Of a stretch of DNA of 64,000 bases, positions 10,020 through 17,574 are shown one piece after another. Every line of letters starts with the position of its first letter. The first letter of the stretch is position 1. The notes beneath the pieces are model-generated. The model did not search any database. It was given only the letters and a program-made list of their open reading frames with translations, and was not told the DNA's origin. Where the stretch lies: assembly GCA_027592035.1 (NCBI GenBank), contig JAQCIK010000006.1, forward strand, positions 1 through 64,000, read 5' to 3'. This DNA comes from Casp-actino8 sp001510455. GTDB lineage: Bacteria > Actinomycetota > Acidimicrobiia > Acidimicrobiales > Ilumatobacteraceae. Both the position numbers and the translations under genes were made by a program.

Positions 10020-10980
10020 CCTCGTCGGTCAACAACGGGATCACGTCGAGTGCACCGAAGTTCTCGTGCACCTGTGATTCACGGCTCGCGCCGGTGATCA
10101 CCGTCGACACGTGGGGGTTCTTCGTGCACCACGCCAGAGCCAATTGCGCCAATGAACAGCCGAGAGTGTCAGCGATGGGCACGAGCGCTCGGACGATGTC
10201 GAGCGACCTCTCATCGGTGAGGCGCCCGGCGAGCCATCCATAACCAGGTAGAGCAGCCCGCGAATCCGACGGAACACCGTCGAGGTACTTGCCGGTCAAC
10301 AGACCCGACGCCAGAGGGCTCCAGATGGTCGTGCCGAGACCGATGTCGTCGTACAGGCGTCGGTACTCCGTTTCGACTCGCTTGCGCTCGAGCATGTTGT
10401 ACTGCGGTTGCTCCATCACCGGTTTGTGGAGGTGATGCCGTTCGGCGATCTCCCAGGCGGCCCGGATCTCGTCGGCCGTCCACTCACTCGTCCCCCAGTA
10501 CAGGACTTTGCCCCGGTCCACCAGATCACTCATGGCCCACACCGTCTCCTCGAGCGGCGTGTTCGGATCGGCACGATGACAGAACAAGAGATCGACGAAG
10601 TCGACCTGCAAGCGATCGAGACATCCCTCGATCGAGTGGTGCAGATATTTTCGATTGAGAGTGTTCTGCAGGTTCGGAACCGGACCGTCGATTCCCCAGA
10701 AGACCTTGGTCGACACCACGTAGTGGTGGCGCTTCCAGCCGAGCTGAGAGATGACTCGACCCATGATCGCTTCGCTCTCTCCACCCGCATACGCCTCGGC
10801 GTTGTCGAAGAAGTTGCAACCGGCGTCCCAGGCGGCCTGCATGCAGGCGAGCGCGGTGTCGTCTTTCAGCTGGTTGTCGAAAGTCACCCAACTGCCGAAC
10901 GAGAGAACAGACACTCGTAATCCGCTCGCGCCGAGGCGTCGGTATTCCATCTTCGGATTGGGAGTCAGGGACGTGGCCAT
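9985..10980 (-). CDS. Aldo/keto reductase (potassium-channel beta-subunit type)
   Basis: NADPH-dependent oxidoreductase with a TIM-barrel fold, 331 residues. It begins MEYRRLGASGLRVSVLSFGSW after a short leader. The catalytic tetrad region has DNAEAYAGGESE (Asp and Tyr), STKVFWG (Lys) and LLFCHRADPNTPLEETV (His), and the C-terminus has the cofactor-binding GASRESQVHENF. The closest recognisable group is the KCNAB/YghZ-like branch, which acts on small aldehydes such as methylglyoxal; the substrate here is not determined. Its -10 box (TAAGTT) overlaps the stop codon of the upstream homocysteine methyltransferase gene. Confidence 0.92.
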   Translation of the reverse strand: MATSLTPNPKMEYRRLGASGLRVSVLSFGSWVTFDNQLKDDTALACMQAAWDAGCNFFDNAEAYAGGESEAIMGRVISQLGWKRHHYVVSTKVFWGIDGPVPNLQNTLNRKYLHHSIEGCLDRLQVDFVDLLFCHRADPNTPLEETVWAMSDLVDRGKVLYWGTSEWTADEIRAAWEIAERHHLHKPVMEQPQYNMLERKRVETEYRRLYDDIGLGTTIWSPLASGLLTGKYLDGVPSDSRAALPGYGWLAGRLTDERSLDIVRALVPIADTLGCSLAQLALAWCTKNPHVSTVITGASRESQVHENFGALDVIPLLTDEVMTRIDEALAR

Positions 10981-10986
10981 GAGCCG

Positions 10987-10992
10987 AACTTA
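10987..10992 (-). promoter_or_regulatory. -10 box TAAGTT whose first three bases are the upstream gene's TAA stop
   Basis: TAAGTT lies 6 nt before the ATG of the aldo/keto reductase. The TAA (10992-10990) is also the stop codon of the homocysteine methyltransferase-like gene. Confidence 0.5.
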
Positions 10993-11886
10993 GGTGAATT
11001 CACCTCGATCGGCCAGACGAGACCGCGTCTCGGCCAGACGAGCGATTCCGTCGGGACCCGTGCCACAGCACCCGCCGATGAATCGAGCACCTCGAGCGAG
11101 CCACGACGCCACGAAGTCGTCATCGATCGATGTCGCATCACCCGCCCACACGCGTTCGATGCCGTCCCAGCGGCGACCGTGGTTCGGGTAGACGACGAAC
11201 GGAGCCTCGACATCCCCCAAGTTCTCGAGGACGTCATCCACCAGAGCGGGAGCGACGCAATTGACTCCGACCGCCATCAGATTCGGGTAGTCGAGGACGG
11301 CCCCGACGGTGGAGGTCACATCGTCTCCTCCGTAGGTGTCGGTCGCCGACTTGCACCCGAACGAGAACCACGCCTGCGGCGCGCCGAACTCGACCAGAAG
11401 GTCGGCGACGAGCGAACCTTCGTCGCGTCGCGGGATCGTCTCGACGGCGAACAGGTCGGGGTCGGAGTCGATCAGGACTTCGAGTCGTCGACGATGGAAC
11501 GACTCCACGACCTCCCACGGCACCGGGTAGACGCCCGTGTACTCGCTACCGTCGGCGAGAGACGCGCCAAAGGGGCCGATCGATGCCGCCACTCGGCAGG
11601 ACGTGCCCTCGGTCGCCCGCCGCGCCAGTTCGGTCGTCGAAGCCAACACTCGTCGCGCGGTTCGGGTGTCGGCGCCGGCACGCTCCAGGAGTTCGGGGTC
11701 GCACTGATAACTCGCTGTCGTCACGATCTCGGCTCCGGCGTCCACGAAGGACCGGTGAGCACGGACGAGATCGTCGGACCGACGCCACGCGGCCCAGGCC
11801 GTCCAGAGATCCCCCGAGGTATCGACACCGAGGGATTCGAGAGCCGTCGACAACCCGCCGTCGAGAAGGACGAACTCGTCGATCAT
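10990..11886 (-). CDS. Homocysteine S-methyltransferase family protein
   Basis: Betaine- or S-methylmethionine-homocysteine methyltransferase-like zinc enzyme, 298 residues. The N-terminus LLDGGLSTALESLGVD and the substrate motif SYQCDPELLERAG fit the family. The zinc ligands are the Cys in VNCVAP (about residue 207) and the paired Cys in GGCCGTGPDGI (about 275). It might recycle homocysteine to methionine from S-methylmethionine (MmuM role), but the methyl donor cannot be read from sequence. It follows hisF by 13 nt and is probably the tail of the his operon. Confidence 0.87.
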   Translation of the reverse strand: MIDEFVLLDGGLSTALESLGVDTSGDLWTAWAAWRRSDDLVRAHRSFVDAGAEIVTTASYQCDPELLERAGADTRTARRVLASTTELARRATEGTSCRVAASIGPFGASLADGSEYTGVYPVPWEVVESFHRRRLEVLIDSDPDLFAVETIPRRDEGSLVADLLVEFGAPQAWFSFGCKSATDTYGGDDVTSTVGAVLDYPNLMAVGVNCVAPALVDDVLENLGDVEAPFVVYPNHGRRWDGIERVWAGDATSIDDDFVASWLARGARFIGGCCGTGPDGIARLAETRSRLADRGEFT

Positions 11887-11899
11887 CGAGTCGACCGGT

Positions 11900-12664
11900 T
11901 CACGCGACAGGACGAACGGGAACGCCCGCCCCTCTCAAGCGTTCCTTGGCTTCACCGATCGAGAACTCGCGGAAGTGGAAGATCGACGCCGCCAGCACGG
12001 CATCAGCGCCTCCGTCGACCACACCCTCGACGAGATGATCGAGCGTGCCAACTCCTCCTGACGCGATCACCGGGACTGCCACCGCCTCGGAGACGGCGCG
12101 AGTGAGAGCGAGATCGAAGCCTTCCTTGGTCCCGTCTCGATCCATCGACGTGAGAAGGATCTCCCCGGCCCCGAGTTCGACCGCCCGTTCGGCCCACTCG
12201 ATGGCATCGATTCCGGTGGCTGTACGACCACCGTGCAAGAAGACCTCGAAACCGGAATCGTCTCGACGCTTGGCGTCGATGGCGCACACCACGCATTGAC
12301 TGCCGAATTCGGCCGCGATCTCGGCGATCAGTTGCGGATTCTGTACGGCGGCGGTGTTGACACTCACCTTGTCGGCACCGGCTCGGAGCATGCGGCGCGC
12401 GTCGACCACCGAGCGAACTCCTCCCCCGACCGTGAGGGGAATGAACACTTGATCAGCCGTGCGACGAACGACATCGACCATGGTCTCGCGTCCGTCACTC
12501 GACGCCGTGATGTCGAGAAAGACCAGCTCGTCGGCTCCCTCGCGGTCGTAGCGCGCCGCCAACTCGACCGGATCCCCGGCGTCGCGGAGATCGACGAAGT
12601 TGGTGCCCTTCACCACCCGACCGTCGGTCACGTCGAGACAGGGAATCACGCGAGCGGTCTTCAC
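11900..12664 (-). CDS. hisF: Imidazole glycerol phosphate synthase cyclase subunit
   Basis: Cyclase half of IGP synthase; uses ammonia from HisH to make imidazole glycerol phosphate and AICAR. The 254-residue TIM barrel carries both catalytic aspartates, in RVIPCLDVTDGRVVKG (about residue 11) and TSMDRDGTKEGFDL (about 176), plus the phosphate-binding GGVGTLDHL and GADAVLAASIFH loops. Its ATG overlaps the hisA stop by four bases, giving translational coupling in the his operon. Confidence 0.96.
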   Translation of the reverse strand: MKTARVIPCLDVTDGRVVKGTNFVDLRDAGDPVELAARYDREGADELVFLDITASSDGRETMVDVVRRTADQVFIPLTVGGGVRSVVDARRMLRAGADKVSVNTAAVQNPQLIAEIAAEFGSQCVVCAIDAKRRDDSGFEVFLHGGRTATGIDAIEWAERAVELGAGEILLTSMDRDGTKEGFDLALTRAVSEAVAVPVIASGGVGTLDHLVEGVVDGGADAVLAASIFHFREFSIGEAKERLRGAGVPVRPVA

Positions 12665-13383
12665 GACGCCTCTCCGAGGACTCGAACGGCCTCAGCGACC
12701 GTGAAACGCTTCTCGTACAACGCCTTACCGGTGATCACACCATGCAAACCAGGGATCGTCGACAGCGCTGCGACATCGGCGAGGCTCCCGACACCACCAC
12801 TCGCGATCACCGGAACGCTCGTGCGGGCCGCGACATCGGCAAGTCCGACGACGTCGGGTCCACTCAACATTCCGTCACGCGCGATGTCGGTGACGACGAA
12901 GGCCGCTGCGTCAGGGAACCAGTCGATCACCTCGTGCACCGTCCGGCCCGATCCCTCCGTCCATCCGTGGACGGCGACCTCTCCGGATCGATGATCGAGT
13001 CCCACCGCCACCGGAACGAGTCGCGACGCCTCGGCGACGAGGGACGGCGTCGACACGGCGGCCGACCCCATCACGACCCGAGCGACACCGGCCGCGGCGA
13101 GTGCTTCGGCGTCGGCGACGCTGCGCACACCTCCACCGGTCTGCACACGCGCCCGACCGGCGAGACGACGGGCAACGGCGGCGATCACCGGTCGATTCAC
13201 CGGATCGCCCGACCGAGCCGCATCCAGATCGACGACATGAATCCAGGTCGCGCCCTGATCGACGAAACTCTCGGCGACCGAAACGGCATCGTCCCCGTAC
13301 ACGGTCTCGTCGTCGTAGTCGCCCTGACGCAGGCGGACGACGCGCCCACCACGCAGGTCGATGGCCGGGAAGAGCTCAGCCAC
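12661..13383 (-). CDS. hisA: Phosphoribosyl isomerase HisA (possibly bifunctional PriA)
   Basis: Isomerises ProFAR to PRFAR in histidine synthesis. In many Actinobacteria the same enzyme (PriA) also performs the TrpF step; no separate trpF is in the window, so dual activity is possible but not shown. The 240-residue barrel has LFPAIDLRGGRVVRLRQGD with catalytic Asp and VTDIARDGMLSGPD with the second Asp. The frame is open further upstream, but GTG 13383 overlaps the hisH stop by 8 bases and gives the family-standard start VAELFPAIDL. Confidence 0.94.
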   Translation of the reverse strand: MAELFPAIDLRGGRVVRLRQGDYDDETVYGDDAVSVAESFVDQGATWIHVVDLDAARSGDPVNRPVIAAVARRLAGRARVQTGGGVRSVADAEALAAAGVARVVMGSAAVSTPSLVAEASRLVPVAVGLDHRSGEVAVHGWTEGSGRTVHEVIDWFPDAAAFVVTDIARDGMLSGPDVVGLADVAARTSVPVIASGGVGSLADVAALSTIPGLHGVITGKALYEKRFTVAEAVRVLGEAS

Positions 13384-14002
13384 GGGATGCCTCGACGAAA
13401 TTCGCGAGAAGGTGAAGACCGTCTCGACTCGACTTCTCGGGATGGAACTGCGTGGCGAACACGTTGTCGAGGCGAAACGCCGCGTGAATCGTGCTGCCGT
13501 ACTCGCAGGTGGCCGCCACGACCGACGGATCGTCAGGAACTCCATGCAACGAGTGCACGAAATACACCCACGTGTCATCACTCGACAGACCACGGAACAT
13601 CGGGTCGGATGGCTTCGTCATGTCGAGTCGATTCCACTGCATCTGCGGACGCTTCACTCCGGATGGGATCCACCGCACGCGTCCGGGAATCACGTCGAGA
13701 CCTCGAGCCTCGGGGTCCTCGTCGGATCCGGTGAAGAGCATCTGCATACCCACGCAGATCCCGAGAAACGGACGCCCCGACGACACGGCATCGAGCACCA
13801 CCGACTCGAGTTCGACCCGACGCAGTGCATCCATGCAGGCGCCGAACGCACCGACGCCGGGAAGTACCACGGCATCGGCGACTCGCACCTCGTCCGACGA
13901 GTGGGTCAGAAAGGCATCGGCACCGACCTTCTGCAAGGCCTTCTCGGCCGATCTCAGATTTCCGATTCCGTAGTCGAGAACGGCGATCCGAGGACGGGTC
14001 AC
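13376..14002 (-). CDS. hisH: Imidazole glycerol phosphate synthase glutamine amidotransferase subunit
   Basis: Hydrolyses glutamine and channels ammonia to HisF. The 208-residue class I amidotransferase has the nucleophile elbow GICVGMQMLF (catalytic Cys), the family N-terminus VLDYGIGNLRSAEKAL, LPGVGAFGACMDALR and the His/Glu pair in QFHPEKS. Its ATG overlaps the hisB stop by four bases. Confidence 0.96.
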   Translation of the reverse strand: MTRPRIAVLDYGIGNLRSAEKALQKVGADAFLTHSSDEVRVADAVVLPGVGAFGACMDALRRVELESVVLDAVSSGRPFLGICVGMQMLFTGSDEDPEARGLDVIPGRVRWIPSGVKRPQMQWNRLDMTKPSDPMFRGLSSDDTWVYFVHSLHGVPDDPSVVAATCEYGSTIHAAFRLDNVFATQFHPEKSSRDGLHLLANFVEASRG

Positions 14003-14595
14003 AGGACTCCCTTGGTGGACGGCACGCCACCACCTTCGACGCGGACTGCGTCACGGAGACTCCGACCGAGTCCTTTGAAGACGCACTCGACGATGTGATG
14101 CACGTTCGAGCCATGCTTCAACTCGACGTGCAACGTGATCGCGGCCGCCGTGGCGAACGACGACACTGCATGCTCGGCGAGGTTGGGGTCGAACGGCGGG
14201 TCACCGAGAGGAAGACACTCGGGAATCGCGACGTTCCACACGACGAACGGCCGCCCCGAGAGATCGAGGGCGATCTCGCAGAGAGATTCGTCGAGAGGAT
14301 AGAGACCACTCGCAAAGCGTCGGACTCCGGCTTTGTCGCCGAGAGCTTCGCGGAAAGCCTCGCCGAGGGCGATGGCGACGTCTTCCACCGTGTGATGCGT
14401 GTCGATGTGAATGTCACCCGTCGCCGCGATCGAGAGATCGAATCCACCGTGCTTGCCGATCTGGCCGAGCATGTGGTCGTAGAACGGGATACCGGTGCTG
14501 ATCGAGCACTCACCCGAGCCATCGAGGTCGATCTCGAGTTCGATCGACGTCTCGTTGGTGACGCGACGGCGGGATGCACGACGGGATGACGTCAT
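13999..14595 (-). CDS. hisB: Imidazoleglycerol-phosphate dehydratase
   Basis: Dehydrates imidazole glycerol phosphate to imidazole acetol phosphate. The 198-residue monofunctional form lacks a phosphatase domain. The manganese-binding repeats are visible as FYDHMLGQIGKHGGFDL with DTHHTVEDVAIALGEA, and again as HVELKHGSNVHHIVECVFKG. ATG 14595 is chosen because it overlaps the hisC stop (ATGA) and has a strong AGGAGG ribosome site about 6 nt upstream; longer readings run into hisC. Confidence 0.95.
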   Translation of the reverse strand: MTSSRRASRRRVTNETSIELEIDLDGSGECSISTGIPFYDHMLGQIGKHGGFDLSIAATGDIHIDTHHTVEDVAIALGEAFREALGDKAGVRRFASGLYPLDESLCEIALDLSGRPFVVWNVAIPECLPLGDPPFDPNLAEHAVSSFATAAAITLHVELKHGSNVHHIVECVFKGLGRSLRDAVRVEGGGVPSTKGVL

Positions 14596-15653
14596 GACAG
14601 GACCTCCTGAAGGGAATCGAGGAAGATGCGGTTCTCGTCGGGGGTTCCGATGGTGACTCGCAAACAGTCGGCGAGGCGTGGCCAACCCGAGCAATCGCGC
14701 ACGAGCACACCGCGATCGAGGAGACCCTTCCACACCGCACGGCCACTCGTCTCGTGTGGACGGAAGAGAACGAAGTTGGCGCCACTCGGAAAGACGGTGA
14801 CGGGCAGGGCGGCCAATGCTTCGACGAGGCGATTTCGCTCATCGACGATTCGCTCGACACGGGAGTTCATCTCGTCGAGATATCGAACCGCCAACACCCC
14901 GGCGATCTGCTTCACGGCATCGAGATGATAAGGAAGAACGACCTTCTCGAGTTCGTCGACCATCCAGCGAGGAGCGATCACGTACCCGAGTCGTCCGGCG
15001 GCCATGCTCCAGGTCTTGGAGAACGTACGGACCACCGCAACCGACGAATCGTCGGTGACGAGCGACTGAGCGCTCCACGACGAGAACTGTCCGTAGGCCT
15101 CGTCGACCACCACGAGGCCCGGCGCCATGTCGACCACCGCTCGCACGTCGTTCTCGCTGTCGACTACACCCGTGGGGTTGTTCGGTGAGCACAGGAAGGT
15201 GACCGAAGGTCGAGCGATGTCGACGACGCGACGGACCTCGTCGAGGTCGAGAACGAATCCGGCACCCCGCTCCCCTTCGACCACCGTGGCACCGGTCAAC
15301 CGAGCGATGTGGCCGTGGAGCTGATACGTGGGTTCGAAAGTCGCCACCGAGCGACCGGGCCCAGCGAAGGTGAGAAGAATCGTCTGCAGGACCTCGTTGC
15401 TCCCGTTGGCCGCGAAGACCATCGAGGGATCGACGCCATGGAGAGTGGCAATGGCTTCGCGGAGAGCCGAGGCCGAACGATCGGGGTACCGGTTCCACGA
15501 CACGCGAGCCACTTCGGCCGCCAGTGCGTCACGAAATCCCGCTGGTGGCTCGTCAGGAGCCTCGTTCGTGTTCAGCCGAACGGCGACGTCGACCTGAGGT
15601 GAGTGGTAACCCTCGAGGGCCCGTAGATCGTCACGAATCGACACTCGCGTCAC
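14592..15653 (-). CDS. hisC: Histidinol-phosphate aminotransferase
   Basis: PLP-dependent fold-type I aminotransferase that makes histidinol phosphate from imidazole acetol phosphate and glutamate. It has 353 residues with VRLNTNEAPDEPP, the Tyr of NRYPDRSASALREAI, the PLP-phosphate motif ANGSNEVLQ, the Asn/Asp pair in SPNNPTG and VVDEAYGQF, and the Schiff-base Lys in TFSKTWSMAAGRLGY. It is the first gene of the his operon. GTG 15653 lies 6 nt after a TAACCT -10 box. hisG, hisD and hisE are not in the window. Confidence 0.95.
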   Translation of the reverse strand: MTRVSIRDDLRALEGYHSPQVDVAVRLNTNEAPDEPPAGFRDALAAEVARVSWNRYPDRSASALREAIATLHGVDPSMVFAANGSNEVLQTILLTFAGPGRSVATFEPTYQLHGHIARLTGATVVEGERGAGFVLDLDEVRRVVDIARPSVTFLCSPNNPTGVVDSENDVRAVVDMAPGLVVVDEAYGQFSSWSAQSLVTDDSSVAVVRTFSKTWSMAAGRLGYVIAPRWMVDELEKVVLPYHLDAVKQIAGVLAVRYLDEMNSRVERIVDERNRLVEALAALPVTVFPSGANFVLFRPHETSGRAVWKGLLDRGVLVRDCSGWPRLADCLRVTIGTPDENRIFLDSLQEVLS

Positions 15654-15659
15654 ACGACG

Positions 15660-15665
15660 AGGTTA
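15660..15665 (-). promoter_or_regulatory. -10 box of the his operon (TAACCT)
   Basis: TAACCT is 6 nt before hisC GTG 15653. With such a short leader there is no room for a his leader peptide or T-box, so regulation, if any, must act at the promoter or downstream. Confidence 0.55.
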
Positions 15666-15704
15666 CCGACGACCCTCCCCCGGCCGAGGACGAGTTGGGC
15701 GGTC

Positions 15705-15710
15705 TAGGGT
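15705..15710 (+). promoter_or_regulatory. -10 box TAGGGT of the small gene at 15717
   Basis: TAGGGT is 6 nt before GTG 15717, the standard leaderless spacing seen in this window. It is the main support that the small gene is expressed. Confidence 0.5.
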
Positions 15711-15716
15711 GCGAGG

Positions 15717-15923
15717 GTGCCCGGGAAAGACCTGACGACGATCGCTGCCGAACTCGCCGTGATGGCCGACGGTACGGAGCGTTACTTCGAACGGGTGCGA
15801 GAACTCGGGTCGTCCCACCTCGGTGACGACCTCGAAGATCTCCTCGCCGCCGTCCACGAGGCGGAGAGAACTCTGCGATCGGCGCACCGCGCTCTACTTC
15901 GCGCCACGCGCCTTGCCAGCTGA
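15717..15923 (+). CDS. Small hypothetical helical protein (68 aa)
   Basis: Not recognised. The 68 residues are charged and predicted almost wholly helical (LTTIAAELAVMADGTERYFE, then DLEDLLAAVHEAERTLRSA), with no cysteine, signal peptide or membrane segment. A TAGGGT box stands 6 nt before the GTG. The gene is divergent from hisC and overlaps the 3' end of the convergent nth by 30 bases. The clean promoter spacing and acidic/basic helical composition argue that it is real, but no homologue could be checked. Confidence 0.55.
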   Translation: MPGKDLTTIAAELAVMADGTERYFERVRELGSSHLGDDLEDLLAAVHEAERTLRSAHRALLRATRLAS

Positions 15924-16559
15924 CGGGCAGATATCGGCGAGCTCGCAAACGTCACAACGCGGCCGACGCGCGTCGCACACACGACGACCGTGCAGGATCA
16001 GTCGGAGGCTGAAGCGTCCCCACTCTTCACCGGGCAGATATCGATTGAGATCGAGCTCCACTTTCACCGGATCGGTCTCGCGTGTCAGACCCAGGCGACG
16101 GGACAGACGACCGACGTGAGTGTCGACCGGAAGCCCGGGAAGGTCGAAAGCCACGCTCCGAACCACGTTCCCGGTCTTTCGACCCACACCGGGAAGAGTG
16201 ACCAGATCGTCGAGGTCGGTCGGCACTTCACCATCGAATCGCTCGACGAGGGCTCGCGCCATTCCGATGAGATTGCGAGCCTTCGACTGATAGAAGCCGG
16301 TCGAGCGAATCAGTTTCTCGACCGAAGCCGGCTCGGCCACCGAGAGGGACTCGGCATCGGGATAAGCCGCGAACAGATCAGGAGTCACCATGTTGACCCG
16401 CACGTCGGTGCACTGAGCCGACAAAATCGTGGCGGCCAACAACTCGTAAGGATTGTTGTGCACGAGTTCGCATTCGGCCCCCGGGTACGAAACCGCCAGC
16501 CGTCGAGCCACTTCCGCTGTGCGCGCCTCCGCGTTGTTCGGACGTCGACGAGCAGCCAT
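15894..16559 (-). CDS. nth: Endonuclease III (DNA glycosylase/AP lyase)
   Basis: Base-excision repair enzyme that removes oxidised pyrimidines and cleaves AP sites. The 221 residues have the helix-hairpin-helix VTLPGVGRKTGNVV with catalytic Lys, the catalytic Asp in VDTHVGRLSRRLG, and an intact [4Fe-4S] loop of four cysteines spaced C-x6-C-x2-C-x5-C (CDARRPRCDVCELADIC). ATG 16559 is 6 nt after a TACTGT box. The gene is divergent from mshD. Confidence 0.96.
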   Translation of the reverse strand: MAARRRPNNAEARTAEVARRLAVSYPGAECELVHNNPYELLAATILSAQCTDVRVNMVTPDLFAAYPDAESLSVAEPASVEKLIRSTGFYQSKARNLIGMARALVERFDGEVPTDLDDLVTLPGVGRKTGNVVRSVAFDLPGLPVDTHVGRLSRRLGLTRETDPVKVELDLNRYLPGEEWGRFSLRLILHGRRVCDARRPRCDVCELADICPSAGKARGAK

Positions 16560-16565
16560 CGCCCG

Positions 16566-16571
16566 ACAGTA
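16566..16571 (-). promoter_or_regulatory. -10 box of nth (TACTGT)
   Basis: Located 6 nt before the nth ATG; leaderless spacing. Confidence 0.5.
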
Positions 16572-16600
16572 CCGAACGACCCCTCGATGGGGGCGAGCGG

Positions 16601-16606
16601 TAACGT
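16601..16606 (+). promoter_or_regulatory. -10 box of mshD (TAACGT)
   Basis: Located 6 nt before the mshD ATG at 16613; leaderless spacing. It faces the nth -10 box about 30 bp away. Confidence 0.5.
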
Positions 16607-16612
16607 GCCCTC

Positions 16613-17533
16613 ATGAGGTTCCTCGACATCAAACGTCAGATGGAACCCGACGATATCGCCGTCGTCCGTGACCTCATTCGGGACGCCGAACGCGCCGACG
16701 GACACCGCCCTCTCTCAGATCACCTCTGGCTCGATCTCGTCGACGGAGGTCGCGAGGGATTCGCCGGCCTGGTGGCGTGGGAGCCCGGCCACGAGCACCC
16801 CGTGGCCTACGCGCAAGTGAGTCGGGGACACGACTCGTTCTCGGTCGAACTCGTCGTTCATCCCCACCATCGTTACGAGATGAACGCGATCGGCCCCGAA
16901 CTGATGGGGGCCGCTCTCGAGGTCGTGGCGGAATCAGGTGGAGGACACGTGCATTGGTGGGTGTTCGAACCAACCGTCAGCCACGACGATCTCGCAACGG
17001 GCCTCGGACTCCGACCCGGACGAACCCTCCACCAGATGCGTCGTTCACTCCCCGTATCGGCGTCCGATCGTGCGAGTGCCCTGCCGACTCGCGCTTTCGT
17101 CGCCGGCCACGACGAGGACGAGTGGCTCCGAGTGAACAATGCCGCCTTCGGATGGCACCCCGAACAAGGTGGCTGGGATCGCGACACTCTGGCGTCGCGC
17201 CTGTCCCAGCCGTGGTTCGATGCCGATGGATTTCGCATCCACGAGATCGACGGGACCATGGCCGGCTTTTGCTGGACCAAGATTCATCACGACACCGAGC
17301 CGGTCCTCGGCGAGATCTACGTCATCGCCGTGGATCCGGCGCACCACGGACGAGGTCTCGGTCGCGGACTCGTGGTCAGCGGACTCGAGAGCATTGCAGC
17401 GCGTGGAGTGACCACGGCGATGCTCTACGTGGACGCCGACAATGCCCTCGCCGTCACGATGTACGAAGATCTCGGTTTTCGCGTCCACCGGACCGATCGC
17501 TCGTACGTCGGCGACGTATCGCCGACGAAATGA
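16613..17533 (+). CDS. mshD: Mycothiol synthase (double-GNAT acetyltransferase)
   Basis: Final step of mycothiol synthesis: acetylates Cys-GlcN-Ins with acetyl-CoA. The 306 residues form two GNAT domains; the C-terminal one is the active acetyltransferase with GEIYVIAVDPAHHGRGLGRG (acetyl-CoA loop RGLGRG) and ending VDADNALAVTMYEDLGF. WTKIHHDTEPVLGEIYV is characteristic of MshD rather than generic GNATs. It is the first gene of a plus-strand run with the M3 peptidase and rlmN. Presence of mycothiol synthesis supports an actinobacterial host. Confidence 0.88.
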   Translation: MRFLDIKRQMEPDDIAVVRDLIRDAERADGHRPLSDHLWLDLVDGGREGFAGLVAWEPGHEHPVAYAQVSRGHDSFSVELVVHPHHRYEMNAIGPELMGAALEVVAESGGGHVHWWVFEPTVSHDDLATGLGLRPGRTLHQMRRSLPVSASDRASALPTRAFVAGHDEDEWLRVNNAAFGWHPEQGGWDRDTLASRLSQPWFDADGFRIHEIDGTMAGFCWTKIHHDTEPVLGEIYVIAVDPAHHGRGLGRGLVVSGLESIAARGVTTAMLYVDADNALAVTMYEDLGFRVHRTDRSYVGDVSPTK

Positions 17534-17571
17534 GAACGACGACATGAGAACGACGACATGAGAGCGACGAC
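17530..17571 (+). repeat. Three tandem 14-bp repeats containing ATGAGA
   Basis: Unit ATGAGAACGACGAC occurs twice exactly (17530-17543, 17544-17557) and once with a single change (17558-17571). The array begins in the mshD stop codon and ends 3 nt before the ATG of the M3 peptidase gene, so each unit offers a decoy ATG in a different frame. Confidence 0.85.
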
Positions 17572-17574
17572 ACG

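Noticed and set aside
15654..15716. His leader peptide or T-box before hisC
   Set aside because: The promoter is 6 nt from the hisC start codon. No run of His codons or T-box core is present.
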